Below, one piece after another: positions 49,149 to 57,135 of a stretch of 64,000 bases of DNA. This DNA is from Micromonospora mirobrigensis (GTDB taxonomy: Bacteria > Actinomycetota > Actinomycetes > Mycobacteriales > Micromonosporaceae), in contig NZ_FMCX01000003.1 in the NCBI RefSeq assembly GCF_900091555.1, positions 620,001-684,000 of the forward strand. The letters are read 5' to 3'. Made by a program: the position numbers and the translations under genes. The notes under the pieces are model-generated. The model was not told where the DNA came from and did no database searches. It worked only from the letters and a program-made list of their open reading frames with translations. Each line of letters opens with the position of its first letter. The first letter of the stretch is position 1.

Positions 49149-49457
49149 TCAGGGCCCTGGGTGCCAGCCCGCCCGGGACACGTCCACCCGGTCGCCCCGC
49201 AATGGGCAGCCCTCGGCGAGCAGCCGGGCCCGGGCCTCCCGCTCGTGCCCCGGCGGCAGCCGCCCCGCCGCGTTCACCACCCGGTGCCAGGGCACCCCGC
49301 CGCCGTGCCGGGCCATGATCGAGCCGACCAGCCGGGCGGACGCCCGTCCCGAGCGGTCGGCCAGCGCGTCGGCGACCGCCCCGTACGACATCACCCGGCC
49401 GGGCGGGATCCGCTCGACCAGCTCCAGCACCGCCTCGACGTACTCGTCAGGTCTCAC
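49149..49457 (-). CDS. Alkyltransferase-like protein (ATL), MGMT homologue lacking the active cysteine
   Basis: 102 residues from GTG 49457. The MGMT fold is clear (VEAVLELVERIPPGRVMSYGAVADAL, ASARLVGSIMARHGGGVPWHRVVNA), but the active-site PCHRV reads PWHRV, tryptophan in place of cysteine. This is the defining feature of ATL proteins, which bind O6-alkylguanine and flag it to nucleotide excision repair without transferring the alkyl group. Length matches family (about 100-110). It is divergent from proB with a 61-base gap. Corresponds in position to Rv3204 in M. tuberculosis. Confidence 0.93.
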   Translation of the reverse strand: MRPDEYVEAVLELVERIPPGRVMSYGAVADALADRSGRASARLVGSIMARHGGGVPWHRVVNAAGRLPPGHEREARARLLAEGCPLRGDRVDVSRAGWHPGP

Positions 49458-49518
49458 GAGCTGCCAGAGTATGGGAACGGCGACGGGCCCGATGGGACCG
49501 AGCGCGCAGAATGGTCGG

Positions 49519-50628
49519 GTGCGCGAACCAGTCACCTCGGCCCGGCGGATCGTCGTGAAGATCGGCTCGTCCTCGCTGACCACGGCCGGGGGCGGGCTGG
49601 ACGACGCGCGGGTGGACGGGCTGGTCGACACGCTCGGCGGTCTCGCCGCCGACGGCCGGGAGGTGGTGCTGGTCTCCTCCGGCGCGATCGCCGCCGGGCT
49701 GGCCCCGCTCGGGTTGTCCCGCCGCCCGCGTGACCTGGCCACCCAGCAGGCCGCCGCCAGCGTCGGCCAAGGCCTGCTGATCGGCCGGTACGCGGCCGCC
49801 TTCGCCCGGCACGGGCTGACCGTCGGGCAGGTGCTGCTCACCGTCGACGACGTGACCCGCCGCGCGCACTACCGCAACGCGTACCGGACCCTGCGCAAGC
49901 TGCTCGACCTGCGGGCGGTGCCGATCGTCAACGAGAACGACACGGTGGCCACCGAGGAGATCCGGTTCGGCGACAACGACCGGCTGGCCGCGCTGGTCGC
50001 CGCCCTGGTCGACGCCGACCTGCTGGTGCTCCTCTCCGACGTCGACGCGCTCTGGACCGGCGACCCGACCCGGCCGGGCAGCACCCGGATCGCCGAGGTG
50101 CACGGCGACGGCGACCTGAGCGGCGTCGACGTCGGCGGCGCCGGCCGGGCCGGGGTCGGCACCGGCGGCATGGTCACCAAGGTCGAGGCGGCCCGGATCG
50201 CCACCGGCTTCGGCATCCCGGTGGTGCTCACCGCCGCGCCGCTAGCCGGCGGCGCGCTGGCCGGCGAGCCGGTCGGCACGTTCTTCCACCCGAGCAGCCG
50301 ACGGCCGGCGGCGCGGCTCTTCTGGCTGGCGCACGCCACCGCCCCCCGCGGCCGGCTGCACCTCGACCCGGGGGCGGTGCAGGCGGTGGTGGGCCGGCGC
50401 AAGTCGCTGCTGCCGGCCGGGATCACCGCCGTGGACGGCGCGTTCACCGCCGGCGACCCGGTCGACCTGGTCGACGCGCAGGGCGCGCCGGTCGCCCGGG
50501 GACTGGTCAACTACGACGCGGTGGAGCTGCCCGGGCTGCTCGGCCGCTCCACCGGAGAGCTCGCCGCGGCGCTCGGCCCGGCGTACGAACGCGAGGTCGT
50601 CCACCGCGACGACCTGGTCCTGCTGTGA
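49519..50628 (+). CDS. proB: Glutamate 5-kinase
   Basis: First step of proline synthesis: phosphorylates glutamate. 369 residues from GTG 49519. The amino-acid-kinase domain has RIVVKIGSSSLT, VLVSSGAIAAGL, NENDTVATEEIRFGDND and GTGGMVTKVEAARIA; the C-terminal PUA domain spans about 275-365. Repeat copy C lies between it and proA. ATG 49511 is out of frame. Confidence 0.96.
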   Translation: MREPVTSARRIVVKIGSSSLTTAGGGLDDARVDGLVDTLGGLAADGREVVLVSSGAIAAGLAPLGLSRRPRDLATQQAAASVGQGLLIGRYAAAFARHGLTVGQVLLTVDDVTRRAHYRNAYRTLRKLLDLRAVPIVNENDTVATEEIRFGDNDRLAALVAALVDADLLVLLSDVDALWTGDPTRPGSTRIAEVHGDGDLSGVDVGGAGRAGVGTGGMVTKVEAARIATGFGIPVVLTAAPLAGGALAGEPVGTFFHPSSRRPAARLFWLAHATAPRGRLHLDPGAVQAVVGRRKSLLPAGITAVDGAFTAGDPVDLVDAQGAPVARGLVNYDAVELPGLLGRSTGELAAALGPAYEREVVHRDDLVLL

Positions 50629-50677
50629 GCAGGGGCCCCCTGTTAACGCATTCTGCATAGCAGGGGGCCCCTCCTAA
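50629..50677. repeat. GGGGCCCC/GTTAAC palindromic element, copy C
   Basis: Fills most of the 67-base gap between proB and proA. First core CAGGGGCCCCCTG with GTTAAC at 50630-50647, second core CAGGGGGCCCCT at 50661-50672, 32 bases centre to centre. Same orientation as copy B. It could attenuate proA relative to proB. Confidence 0.78.
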
Positions 50678-50695
50678 CACCTTGAGGAGAGCACG

Positions 50696-51937
50696 ATGAG
50701 CGTGGCCGAGCAGGCCCGACTGGCCCGGGAAGCGGCGAACGAACTCGCCCTCGCCCCGCGTACGGTCAAGGACGCCGCGCTGCACGCGATGGCCGACGCG
50801 CTGGTGGCGCGTACGCGTGAGATCCTGACCGCGAACGCCGCGGACCTGGCGGCCGGGCGCGACGCCGGGCTGACCGCGGCCGTGCTGGACCGGCTCGCCC
50901 TCGACGCGGGCCGGGTGGCCGGCATCGCCGAGGCGCTGCGCCAGATGGCCGCGCTGCCCGACCCGGTCGGCGAGGTGGTCCGCGGCTCGACCCTCCCCAA
51001 CGGCCTGGAGCTGCGGCAGATCCGGGTGCCGTTCGGGGTGGTCGGCATCATCTACGAGGCGCGGCCCAACGTGACCGTGGACGCCGCCGGCATCTGCCTG
51101 AAGTCCGGCAACGCGGCGCTGCTGCGCGGCTCCTCCTCGGCGGCGCACTCCAACGCCGCGCTGGTCGCGGTGCTCCGCGACGCGGTGGCCTCGGCCGGGC
51201 TGCCGGCCGACGCGGTGCAGCTGCTCGACGCCACCTCGCGGGACTCGGTCAAGGAGCTGATGCGCGCCCGCGGCCTGGTCGACGTGCTGATCCCGCGCGG
51301 CGGCGCCTCGCTGATCCGGACCGTGGTCGAGGAGTCCACGGTGCCGGTGATCGAGACCGGGGTGGGCAACTGCCACGTCTACGTCGACGCCGCCGCCGAC
51401 CTCGCCAAGGCGGTGGCGATCACCCTGAACGCCAAGACCCAGCGCCTGAGCACCTGCAACACCGCCGAGTCGCTGCTGGTGCACGCCGGGATCGCGGACG
51501 CCTTCCTGCCGGCGGTGCTGGCAGCGTTCGCCGAGGCCGGGGTGACCGTGCACGGCTCCCCCGAGGTCGCCGCGCACTCCCCCGCCGTGGTCCCGGCCAC
51601 GGACGAGGACTTCGCCACCGAATACCTCTCGGCCGACATCTCCGTCGCCGTGGTCGACTCGCTGGACGCGGCGGTCGCGCACATCCGTCGGTACGGCACC
51701 GGCCACACCGAGGCCATCGTGACCGACTCCCAGGCGGCCGCCCGGGAGTTCGTCGCCCGGGTCGACGCGGCGGCGGTGATGGTGAACGCCTCCACCCGGT
51801 TCACCGACGGCGGCGAGTTCGGCTTCGGCGCCGAGATCGGCATCTCCACCCAGAAGCTGCACGCCCGCGGCCCGATGGGCCTCCCCGAACTCACCAGCAC
51901 CAAGTACGTCGTCACCGGCAACGCCCACCTCCGCTGA
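50696..51937 (+). CDS. proA: Gamma-glutamyl phosphate reductase
   Basis: Second step of proline synthesis. 413 residues, ATG with GAGGAG upstream. Aldehyde-dehydrogenase fold: [18 protein letters not shown] near 105, catalytic cysteine in [14 protein letters not shown], and the C-terminal [19 protein letters not shown] block. Follows proB across repeat copy C. Confidence 0.97.
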   Translation: MSVAEQARLAREAANELALAPRTVKDAALHAMADALVARTREILTANAADLAAGRDAGLTAAVLDRLALDAGRVAGIAEALRQMAALPDPVGEVVRGSTLPNGLELRQIRVPFGVVGIIYEARPNVTVDAAGICLKSGNAALLRGSSSAAHSNAALVAVLRDAVASAGLPADAVQLLDATSRDSVKELMRARGLVDVLIPRGGASLIRTVVEESTVPVIETGVGNCHVYVDAAADLAKAVAITLNAKTQRLSTCNTAESLLVHAGIADAFLPAVLAAFAEAGVTVHGSPEVAAHSPAVVPATDEDFATEYLSADISVAVVDSLDAAVAHIRRYGTGHTEAIVTDSQAAAREFVARVDAAAVMVNASTRFTDGGEFGFGAEIGISTQKLHARGPMGLPELTSTKYVVTGNAHLR

Positions 51938-51971
51938 CCCGCGCCCCGCCCCGCCCGCCCGCGCCGCCCCG

Positions 51972-52031
51972 GCAACTTCAGGGAAGTTGCTGCCTCCGGG
52001 GCCCCGGAAGGGACAACTTCCCCGAAGTTGC
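51972..52031. repeat. Three-palindrome element after proA
   Basis: Three palindromes in 60 bases: GCAACTTC-AGG-GAAGTTGC (51972-51990), TCCGGGGCCCCGGA (51995-52008) and CAACTTC-CCC-GAAGTTG (52014-52030). The outer two are near copies. It sits between the convergent proA and repeat-protein genes and may terminate both, but its composite form suggests a dispersed element. Confidence 0.7.
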
Positions 52032-52081
52032 GCGCGGGGCACACGCGGGGGCGCGCGGGGGGGCACGCGCGGGGGCGTGGG

Positions 52082-52912
52082 TCAGTGGCGCGGGAGGGGG
52101 CGGCAGGCGCGGATCGCCGTGAGGGTGGTGTGCACGTCGAAGCGGTGACCGTCGTCGCTGTCCCAGCCGCCGTCGCTGCGCTGGGTCTCGGCGAGCCGCC
52201 GGCGGGCCGCCGCCAGCACCCACTCCTCGTCGCCGAGGTCGATCCGGCGCAGCGTGGCGGCCAGCCAGGCGACGTTCGACGGGGAGAGCCGCGGGATCCG
52301 CTCGGTCAGCACCATCTGGATCCGGGCCGACTCGTAGTAGAGCTGCTGGCGGTGCAGCACGGCCGCGCTCAGCCAGCCGGTGGCCAGGAAGGACGGCCAG
52401 CTGCCGTCCGGGGCGAGCTGCCCGGCGAGCAGCCGCGCCGCGCTCCGCAGCACCTCGGAGTACGGGCCGGCGGGCTGGTCGTACCGGCCGGCCGGGGTGC
52501 CGACGCTGAGCCAGAAGGCGGCGCCGGCGGTCAGGTAGAGGCGGGCCTCCGGGTCGCCCGGTCGGGCCCATTCCGGTGCGGCGTCGGCGAGTCGCTGATC
52601 CTCGTCCCAGCCACCGTCGGGGAGCTGCCGCGCGGCCAGCCAGTCCAGCGCCCGCCGGGCGGCCGGGCGGCCGAGAGCACCCAGGTCGTCCAGCTCGGCG
52701 AGGCGGAAGCAGGTCGCGTCGATCGAGGCGATGCCGGCGTCGACCAGGGCCGGCCAGCCGCCCTCCGCGGTCTGCCCCGCCTCGGCGGACTCCAGCAGCT
52801 CCTCCGGCACCGGCGCGCCGGTACGCAGGTGGGAGAGCCGGCCGCGTTCCACCGGGTCTCCGTGCGCCACGACATAGCCGATGGCGGCGTCCAAGTCGAC
52901 CACGGCGGTCAC
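52082..52912 (-). CDS. Terpene-cyclase-like (prenyltransferase/squalene oxidase repeat) protein
   Basis: 276 residues of alpha-toroid repeats with QW-like motifs: QTAEGGWPALV, QLPDGGWDED, QLAPDGSWPSF and QRSDGGWDSD. It is well under half the length of squalene-hopene cyclase and lacks a DxDD cyclisation motif, so it is probably not a full cyclase. Similar short proteins occur singly in actinobacteria with unknown role. No isoprenoid genes are beside it. Confidence 0.78.
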   Translation of the reverse strand: MTAVVDLDAAIGYVVAHGDPVERGRLSHLRTGAPVPEELLESAEAGQTAEGGWPALVDAGIASIDATCFRLAELDDLGALGRPAARRALDWLAARQLPDGGWDEDQRLADAAPEWARPGDPEARLYLTAGAAFWLSVGTPAGRYDQPAGPYSEVLRSAARLLAGQLAPDGSWPSFLATGWLSAAVLHRQQLYYESARIQMVLTERIPRLSPSNVAWLAATLRRIDLGDEEWVLAAARRRLAETQRSDGGWDSDDGHRFDVHTTLTAIRACRPLPRH

Positions 52913-52981
52913 GCTACCGGCGCAAACGTGATCCCGCCTCGGTAGCTCGGCCGGGGTTGCCCACCTCCGGTCGGCGGTACG

Positions 52982-53017
52982 CGAAGGGGCCCTCCCGATC
53001 CCGGGAGGGCCCCTTCG
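52982..53017 (-). terminator. Terminator after moeZ
   Basis: 15-base perfect stem (CGAAGGGGCCCTCCC and complement), six-base loop, nine bases past the moeZ stop on the minus strand. Confidence 0.85.
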
Positions 53018-53025
53018 ACGCGCGG

Positions 53026-54207
53026 TCAGTACGTCGGCAGCGACGGGTCGATCTGCTTGATCCAGGAGAGCACCCCGCCCTGGACGTGCACGGCGTCGGA
53101 GAACCCGGCCGCCTTCAGCGCGGCCAGCGCCTCGGCGGAGCGTACGCCGGACTTGCAGTGCAGCACGATCTGCTTGTCCTGTGGGAGCTTCGCCAGCGCC
53201 TCACCGGAGATGATCTCGCCCTTGGGGATCAGGTGCGAGCCCGGGATCCGGACGATCTCGTACTCGGCCGGCTCACGGACGTCGACCAGGAAGATGTCCT
53301 TGTCGGCGTCCTGCCACTCCTTGAGCTCGGAGGCGGTGATGGTCGAGTCGACCGTCGCCTCCTGGGCCTCGACGGAGACCGCGCCACAGAAGTCCTCGTA
53401 GTCCTCCAGCAGGTCGGTCACGGTCGGGTTCTCGCCGCAGAGCACGCAGTTCGGGTCCTTGCGGACCTTGATCTTGCGGTATTCCATCTCCAGGGCGTCG
53501 TAGACCATCAGCCGGCCGACCAGCGGCTCGCCGATCCCGGTGAGCAGCTTGATCGCCTCGTTGACCTGAATCGACCCGATCGACGCACAGAGCACGCCGA
53601 GCACGCCGCCCTCGGCGCAGGACGGGACCATGCCGGGCGGCGGGGGCTCCGGGTAGAGGCAGCGGTAGCAGGGGCCGTGCTCGGCCCAGAAGACCGACGC
53701 CTGGCCGTCGAACCGGTAGATCGAACCCCAGACGTACGGCTTGCCGAGCAGCACCGCCGCGTCGTTGACCATGTACCGGGTGGCGAAGTTGTCGGTGCCG
53801 TCGACGATCAGGTCGTACCCGGAGAAGATCTCCCGGACGTTCTCCCGGTCCAGCGCGGTGTTGTGGATCTCGATGTTGACCAGCGGGTTGATCTCGCGGA
53901 TCGAGGCGGCGGCGGACTCGGCCTTGGACCGGCCGATGTCCGAGACGCCGTGGATGATCTGCCGCTGGAGGTTGGACTCGTCGACGGTGTCGAAGTCGAT
54001 GATGCCCAGGGTGCCCACGCCGGCGGCGGCGAGGTACATCAGGGCGGGCGAGCCGAGGCCACCGGCGCCGACGCAGAGCACCCGGGCGTTCTTCAACCGC
54101 TTCTGCCCCTCGACCCCGACGTCCGGGATGATCAGGTGGCGGGAGTAGCGACGGATCTCGTCAACGGTCAGCTCGGCGGCGGGTTCGACGAGCGGGGGCA
54201 ACGACAC
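53026..54207 (-). CDS. moeZ: Adenylyltransferase/sulfurtransferase MoeZ (ThiF plus rhodanese)
   Basis: 393 residues from GTG 54207 (GGGGAG upstream). N-terminal E1-like domain: VGAGGLGSPALMYLAAAG at 47-64, FDTVDESNLQRQ, zinc cysteines in CYRCLYP and CVLCG; C-terminal rhodanese from about 285 with the active cysteine in LHCKSGVRS. It adenylates and thiocarboxylates sulfur-carrier proteins such as MoaD2, CysO and ThiS. Upstream is a DUF3152 gene, as in M. tuberculosis (Rv3206c next to Rv3207c). Confidence 0.96.
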   Translation of the reverse strand: MSLPPLVEPAAELTVDEIRRYSRHLIIPDVGVEGQKRLKNARVLCVGAGGLGSPALMYLAAAGVGTLGIIDFDTVDESNLQRQIIHGVSDIGRSKAESAAASIREINPLVNIEIHNTALDRENVREIFSGYDLIVDGTDNFATRYMVNDAAVLLGKPYVWGSIYRFDGQASVFWAEHGPCYRCLYPEPPPPGMVPSCAEGGVLGVLCASIGSIQVNEAIKLLTGIGEPLVGRLMVYDALEMEYRKIKVRKDPNCVLCGENPTVTDLLEDYEDFCGAVSVEAQEATVDSTITASELKEWQDADKDIFLVDVREPAEYEIVRIPGSHLIPKGEIISGEALAKLPQDKQIVLHCKSGVRSAEALAALKAAGFSDAVHVQGGVLSWIKQIDPSLPTY

Positions 54208-54314
54208 GGTGGACTCCCCGGGATCGGCGGTGGGACCGCGCCATTGTCGCTCGCCCCGGTGGCCGTTGGCCATGAGGAGGGACACGTCGCCCGACATGCG
54301 GGAGCGGGAATAAC

Positions 54315-55148
54315 TCAGACCCCGTCGAGGGGTTCGCCCGCGTACCGCTTCCCGTCCAGGTAGGGCCAGGCGTTGGCCACGCAGCCGTCGAGGCCGTACG
54401 TCTGCTGCTGCATCACCGGCGCGGGCCGGCCGGGGCCCGGGCAGCCCTCGTGCAGCTCGCCGAACTGGTGCCCCACCTCGTGGTTGATCACGTACGTCCG
54501 GTAGACGGCCAGCGGCGCCCCGTAGTCCGGGACGGCGTCCATCCAGCGGGCCAGATTGAGGATCACCCGTCCGGGCAGCCGGCACGAGGTGTAGCCCTCG
54601 GTCCGCAGGCCGCCCTCGGCGCACATCCGCTCGGAGGTGTCCGGGGTGGCCAGAAAGATGGTGAAGTCCGCCGCCGCCGGGTCGGCCACCCGCTGCACCC
54701 GCAGCCCGCCGGAGGCGATCCAGCTGCGCGGGTCGCCCAGCACCTCGTCCACCTCGGCGGCGAAGGCGTCGGGGTCCTGGCCCGCACCGCGCTCGACGGC
54801 GACCCGGTAGCGACGCAGCGGGCCGTCGGCGCCCTGCACGGGTGAGTCGCCGCCGGCGGCCACGAACTCGCCGGAACCGGCGCGCGGGTAGCCGGTCGGC
54901 TGCTGCCGGTCGCCCGCGCCCTCGCCGGCCACCACCGGGGCGGGACCGGCGACCGCGGACGGGTCGCCGTGGTCGCCACCGAGGCCGTCCCCGGTCACCC
55001 CGGCCACAGCCACGGCGGCGCCGAGCAGGGTCAACCCGATCAGCGCGGTACGACGCCGACGCCGGCGCATCCGGACCCGGCGGCGCAGGGCGTACGGATT
55101 CGGCGGGTCGGGCCGGACGGCCGGGCCCTGAGGGGACACGGGTGGCAT
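54315..55148 (-). CDS. DUF3152 membrane-anchored putative metalloprotease, paralogue 1
   Basis: 277 residues. A short cytoplasmic N-terminus with a long arginine run, one membrane span about 34-51, a linker, then an extracellular domain from about 105. The zinc-protease-like NHEVGHQFGELHEGCPG (HExxHxxGxxH) is followed by PAPVMQQQTYGLDGC, recalling metzincins with their downstream methionine. A CAEGG/TSCRLPG pair may form a disulphide. Homologue of Rv3207c. Activity not demonstrated to my knowledge. Lies 107 bases upstream of moeZ. Confidence 0.85.
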   Translation of the reverse strand: MPPVSPQGPAVRPDPPNPYALRRRVRMRRRRRRTALIGLTLLGAAVAVAGVTGDGLGGDHGDPSAVAGPAPVVAGEGAGDRQQPTGYPRAGSGEFVAAGGDSPVQGADGPLRRYRVAVERGAGQDPDAFAAEVDEVLGDPRSWIASGGLRVQRVADPAAADFTIFLATPDTSERMCAEGGLRTEGYTSCRLPGRVILNLARWMDAVPDYGAPLAVYRTYVINHEVGHQFGELHEGCPGPGRPAPVMQQQTYGLDGCVANAWPYLDGKRYAGEPLDGV

Positions 55149-55201
55149 GGGATCAGGATGCCAGGCAATTCGGGCAAATATCCCCGATTACCTCAAAATC
55201 C

Positions 55202-56131
55202 TCAGACCGGTGGTCCGGCGTACCGCCGGCCGGCCCGGTACGGCCACGGATTCGACCGGCAGCCGTCCAGGAAGAGCGTCTGCTGCTGCATCACCGGCGC
55301 CGGCCGACCCGGGCCGGGGCAGCGCTCGTGCCCGTGCCCCAACTGGTGGCCGACCTCATGGTTCACCACGTACAGCCGGTACTCCACCAGCGGCACCCCG
55401 GCCGCCACGAAGTGCGGCACCGACGTCCGCCACCGGTCCAGGTTGAGGATCACCCTCCCCCGGACGCGGCAGGACGTGTACGGCCGGCCGCCCACCCGGA
55501 TGTCCACCCCGCCGGCCGAGCAGAGCCGCGCAGCCGTACCCGCGGTGGCCAGGAAGATGGTGAAGTCCGCCGGGGCGGACCGACCCACCCGCTGCAACCG
55601 CAACCCGCCGTCCACCCAGCTCCCCGGCCCGGCCAGCGCGGCCTGCACCGCCCCCGCGAACGCGTGCACGTCCTCCCCCGAGCCGGCCTCCACCGCGACC
55701 CGGAACCGGCGCAGCACCCCGGTACGCCCGAGCACCGGGCCCGGCCGCTCCTCGTAGCCGAAGACGCCGCTCCCCGACGCCGGCACCGGGCCGGGCAACC
55801 GCAGCACCGGGCCGGGAGCCGCCGGAGCCACCGACGGAGTGCCCGAGGCGGAGGGGATCGGACCGGTCTCGAACGGCCCGGCGGCCGGGCCGACCGAAGG
55901 GGTCGGCGAACCGGTCGGCGGCAGCGCGGTCGTCGTACCCGTGACCGGCCGGTCCATCGCCACCGCGACGCCGGCGCCGACCAGCACGGTCAGCGCGACG
56001 GCGGCCACGAACAGGGCGCGGCGCCAGCGGCCGGTCGGGCCGGATCGGGAGAAGCGGCCGACCGGATCACGGTCAGGGGCCGACGGCCGCGGGGCGGTCT
56101 CGGCGCCGCGGCGGAGGAGGTTCGGGGACAT
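55202..56131 (-). CDS. DUF3152 membrane-anchored putative metalloprotease, paralogue 2
   Basis: 309 residues from ATG 56131. Same plan as its neighbour: membrane span about 37-58, Pro/Thr-rich linker, and an extracellular domain with VNHEVGHQLGHGHERCPGPG and PAPVMQQQTLFLDGC. The two domains share the segments [15 protein letters not shown] and the flanking strands, so this is a tandem duplication. It starts five bases after the alpha/beta hydrolase stop, so the pair is co-transcribed. Confidence 0.85.
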   Translation of the reverse strand: MSPNLLRRGAETAPRPSAPDRDPVGRFSRSGPTGRWRRALFVAAVALTVLVGAGVAVAMDRPVTGTTTALPPTGSPTPSVGPAAGPFETGPIPSASGTPSVAPAAPGPVLRLPGPVPASGSGVFGYEERPGPVLGRTGVLRRFRVAVEAGSGEDVHAFAGAVQAALAGPGSWVDGGLRLQRVGRSAPADFTIFLATAGTAARLCSAGGVDIRVGGRPYTSCRVRGRVILNLDRWRTSVPHFVAAGVPLVEYRLYVVNHEVGHQLGHGHERCPGPGRPAPVMQQQTLFLDGCRSNPWPYRAGRRYAGPPV

Positions 56132-56136
56132 CCCGG

Positions 56137-57111
56137 TCAGCCTGCCATGTCCGGCCGGGTTCCGGCGACCTCCGTTTCGGTGAGCAGCCCCAGTACGGCG
56201 CGGGCCACCAACCGGGGCACCTCCAGCTGCGCGACGTGCCCCACCCCGTCCAGCATCAACAGCCGACTGTCCGGGATCACCCGGGCCGTCTGCGGTGCCA
56301 CCCGCACGTCGACCAGCCGGTCGCGCAGGCCCCCCACCACCAGCGTCGGCGCCCGCACCGCCGCCGCGATCCGCCACAGCGACCCCGGCCCCGGCAGGTA
56401 CGCGCGCAGGAAACTGGAGACGATGCCGCGGAACGTGCGCACGTACGCGGCCGCGTAGTGGGCCGCCTCGTAGCGGATCAGGATCTCCTCCAGCACCTCC
56501 TGCCGCCGCTGCTCGCTGACCCGGGTGGCGTCCGCCACGCACGACTCGATCACCTGCTGGGCCATCACCTCCGGCGCGATCTGCGCCAGCCGCCAGGCGG
56601 CCAGCCGCTCGCCCCGGGGCACCGCCAGCAGCGGCAGCATCCGGCCCTGCAACGACCGGCGCGGGTCGAGGAACGGCAGCGCCGGCGAGATCAGGGTGAG
56701 CGTCCGCACCAGGTCGGGCCGCAGCCCCGCCACGTGCACGGTCACCGCCCCGCCGAGCGAGTTGCCGAACAGGTGCACCGGGCCCCGCCCGGAGTGCTCG
56801 ATCCAACGGACCACCCGGTCGGCGAAGGCCGGGATGGTGTAGCGCCGGCCGGGTTCGCTGCGGCCGAACCCGGGCAGGTCGATGGCCTGCCCGTCGAGCC
56901 GGTCGGCCAGCAGCCCGGCCAGGTCCGTCCAGTTCTGCGACGAGCCGCCCAGGCCGTGCACATAGAGCGCCGGCTCCGCGCCGGGCCGGGTGGCGGGGGT
57001 GTCCCGGACGTACGTCATCGTCCCGTCGAGCAGGACCTCCCGGCCCGGCCACGGCGGCGGGAGGTGATGCGCGGGCAGGAGGTCGTCCGGCTCCAGGGTG
57101 GCGCGCTTCAT
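56137..57111 (-). CDS. Alpha/beta hydrolase
   Basis: 324 residues. Oxyanion motif LYVHGLGGSSQNW, nucleophile elbow GNSLGG (serine near 117), acid in VVGGLRDRLVDVR and histidine in DGVGHVAQLE, so the triad is complete. A cap domain lies about 145-240. Similar in placement to LipV (Rv3203) of M. tuberculosis, an esterase. No signal peptide; probably cytoplasmic. It is immediately upstream of the second DUF3152 gene. Confidence 0.9.
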   Translation of the reverse strand: MKRATLEPDDLLPAHHLPPPWPGREVLLDGTMTYVRDTPATRPGAEPALYVHGLGGSSQNWTDLAGLLADRLDGQAIDLPGFGRSEPGRRYTIPAFADRVVRWIEHSGRGPVHLFGNSLGGAVTVHVAGLRPDLVRTLTLISPALPFLDPRRSLQGRMLPLLAVPRGERLAAWRLAQIAPEVMAQQVIESCVADATRVSEQRRQEVLEEILIRYEAAHYAAAYVRTFRGIVSSFLRAYLPGPGSLWRIAAAVRAPTLVVGGLRDRLVDVRVAPQTARVIPDSRLLMLDGVGHVAQLEVPRLVARAVLGLLTETEVAGTRPDMAG

Positions 57112-57135
57112 GCCCTCAAGTCTGCCCTGGAACGC

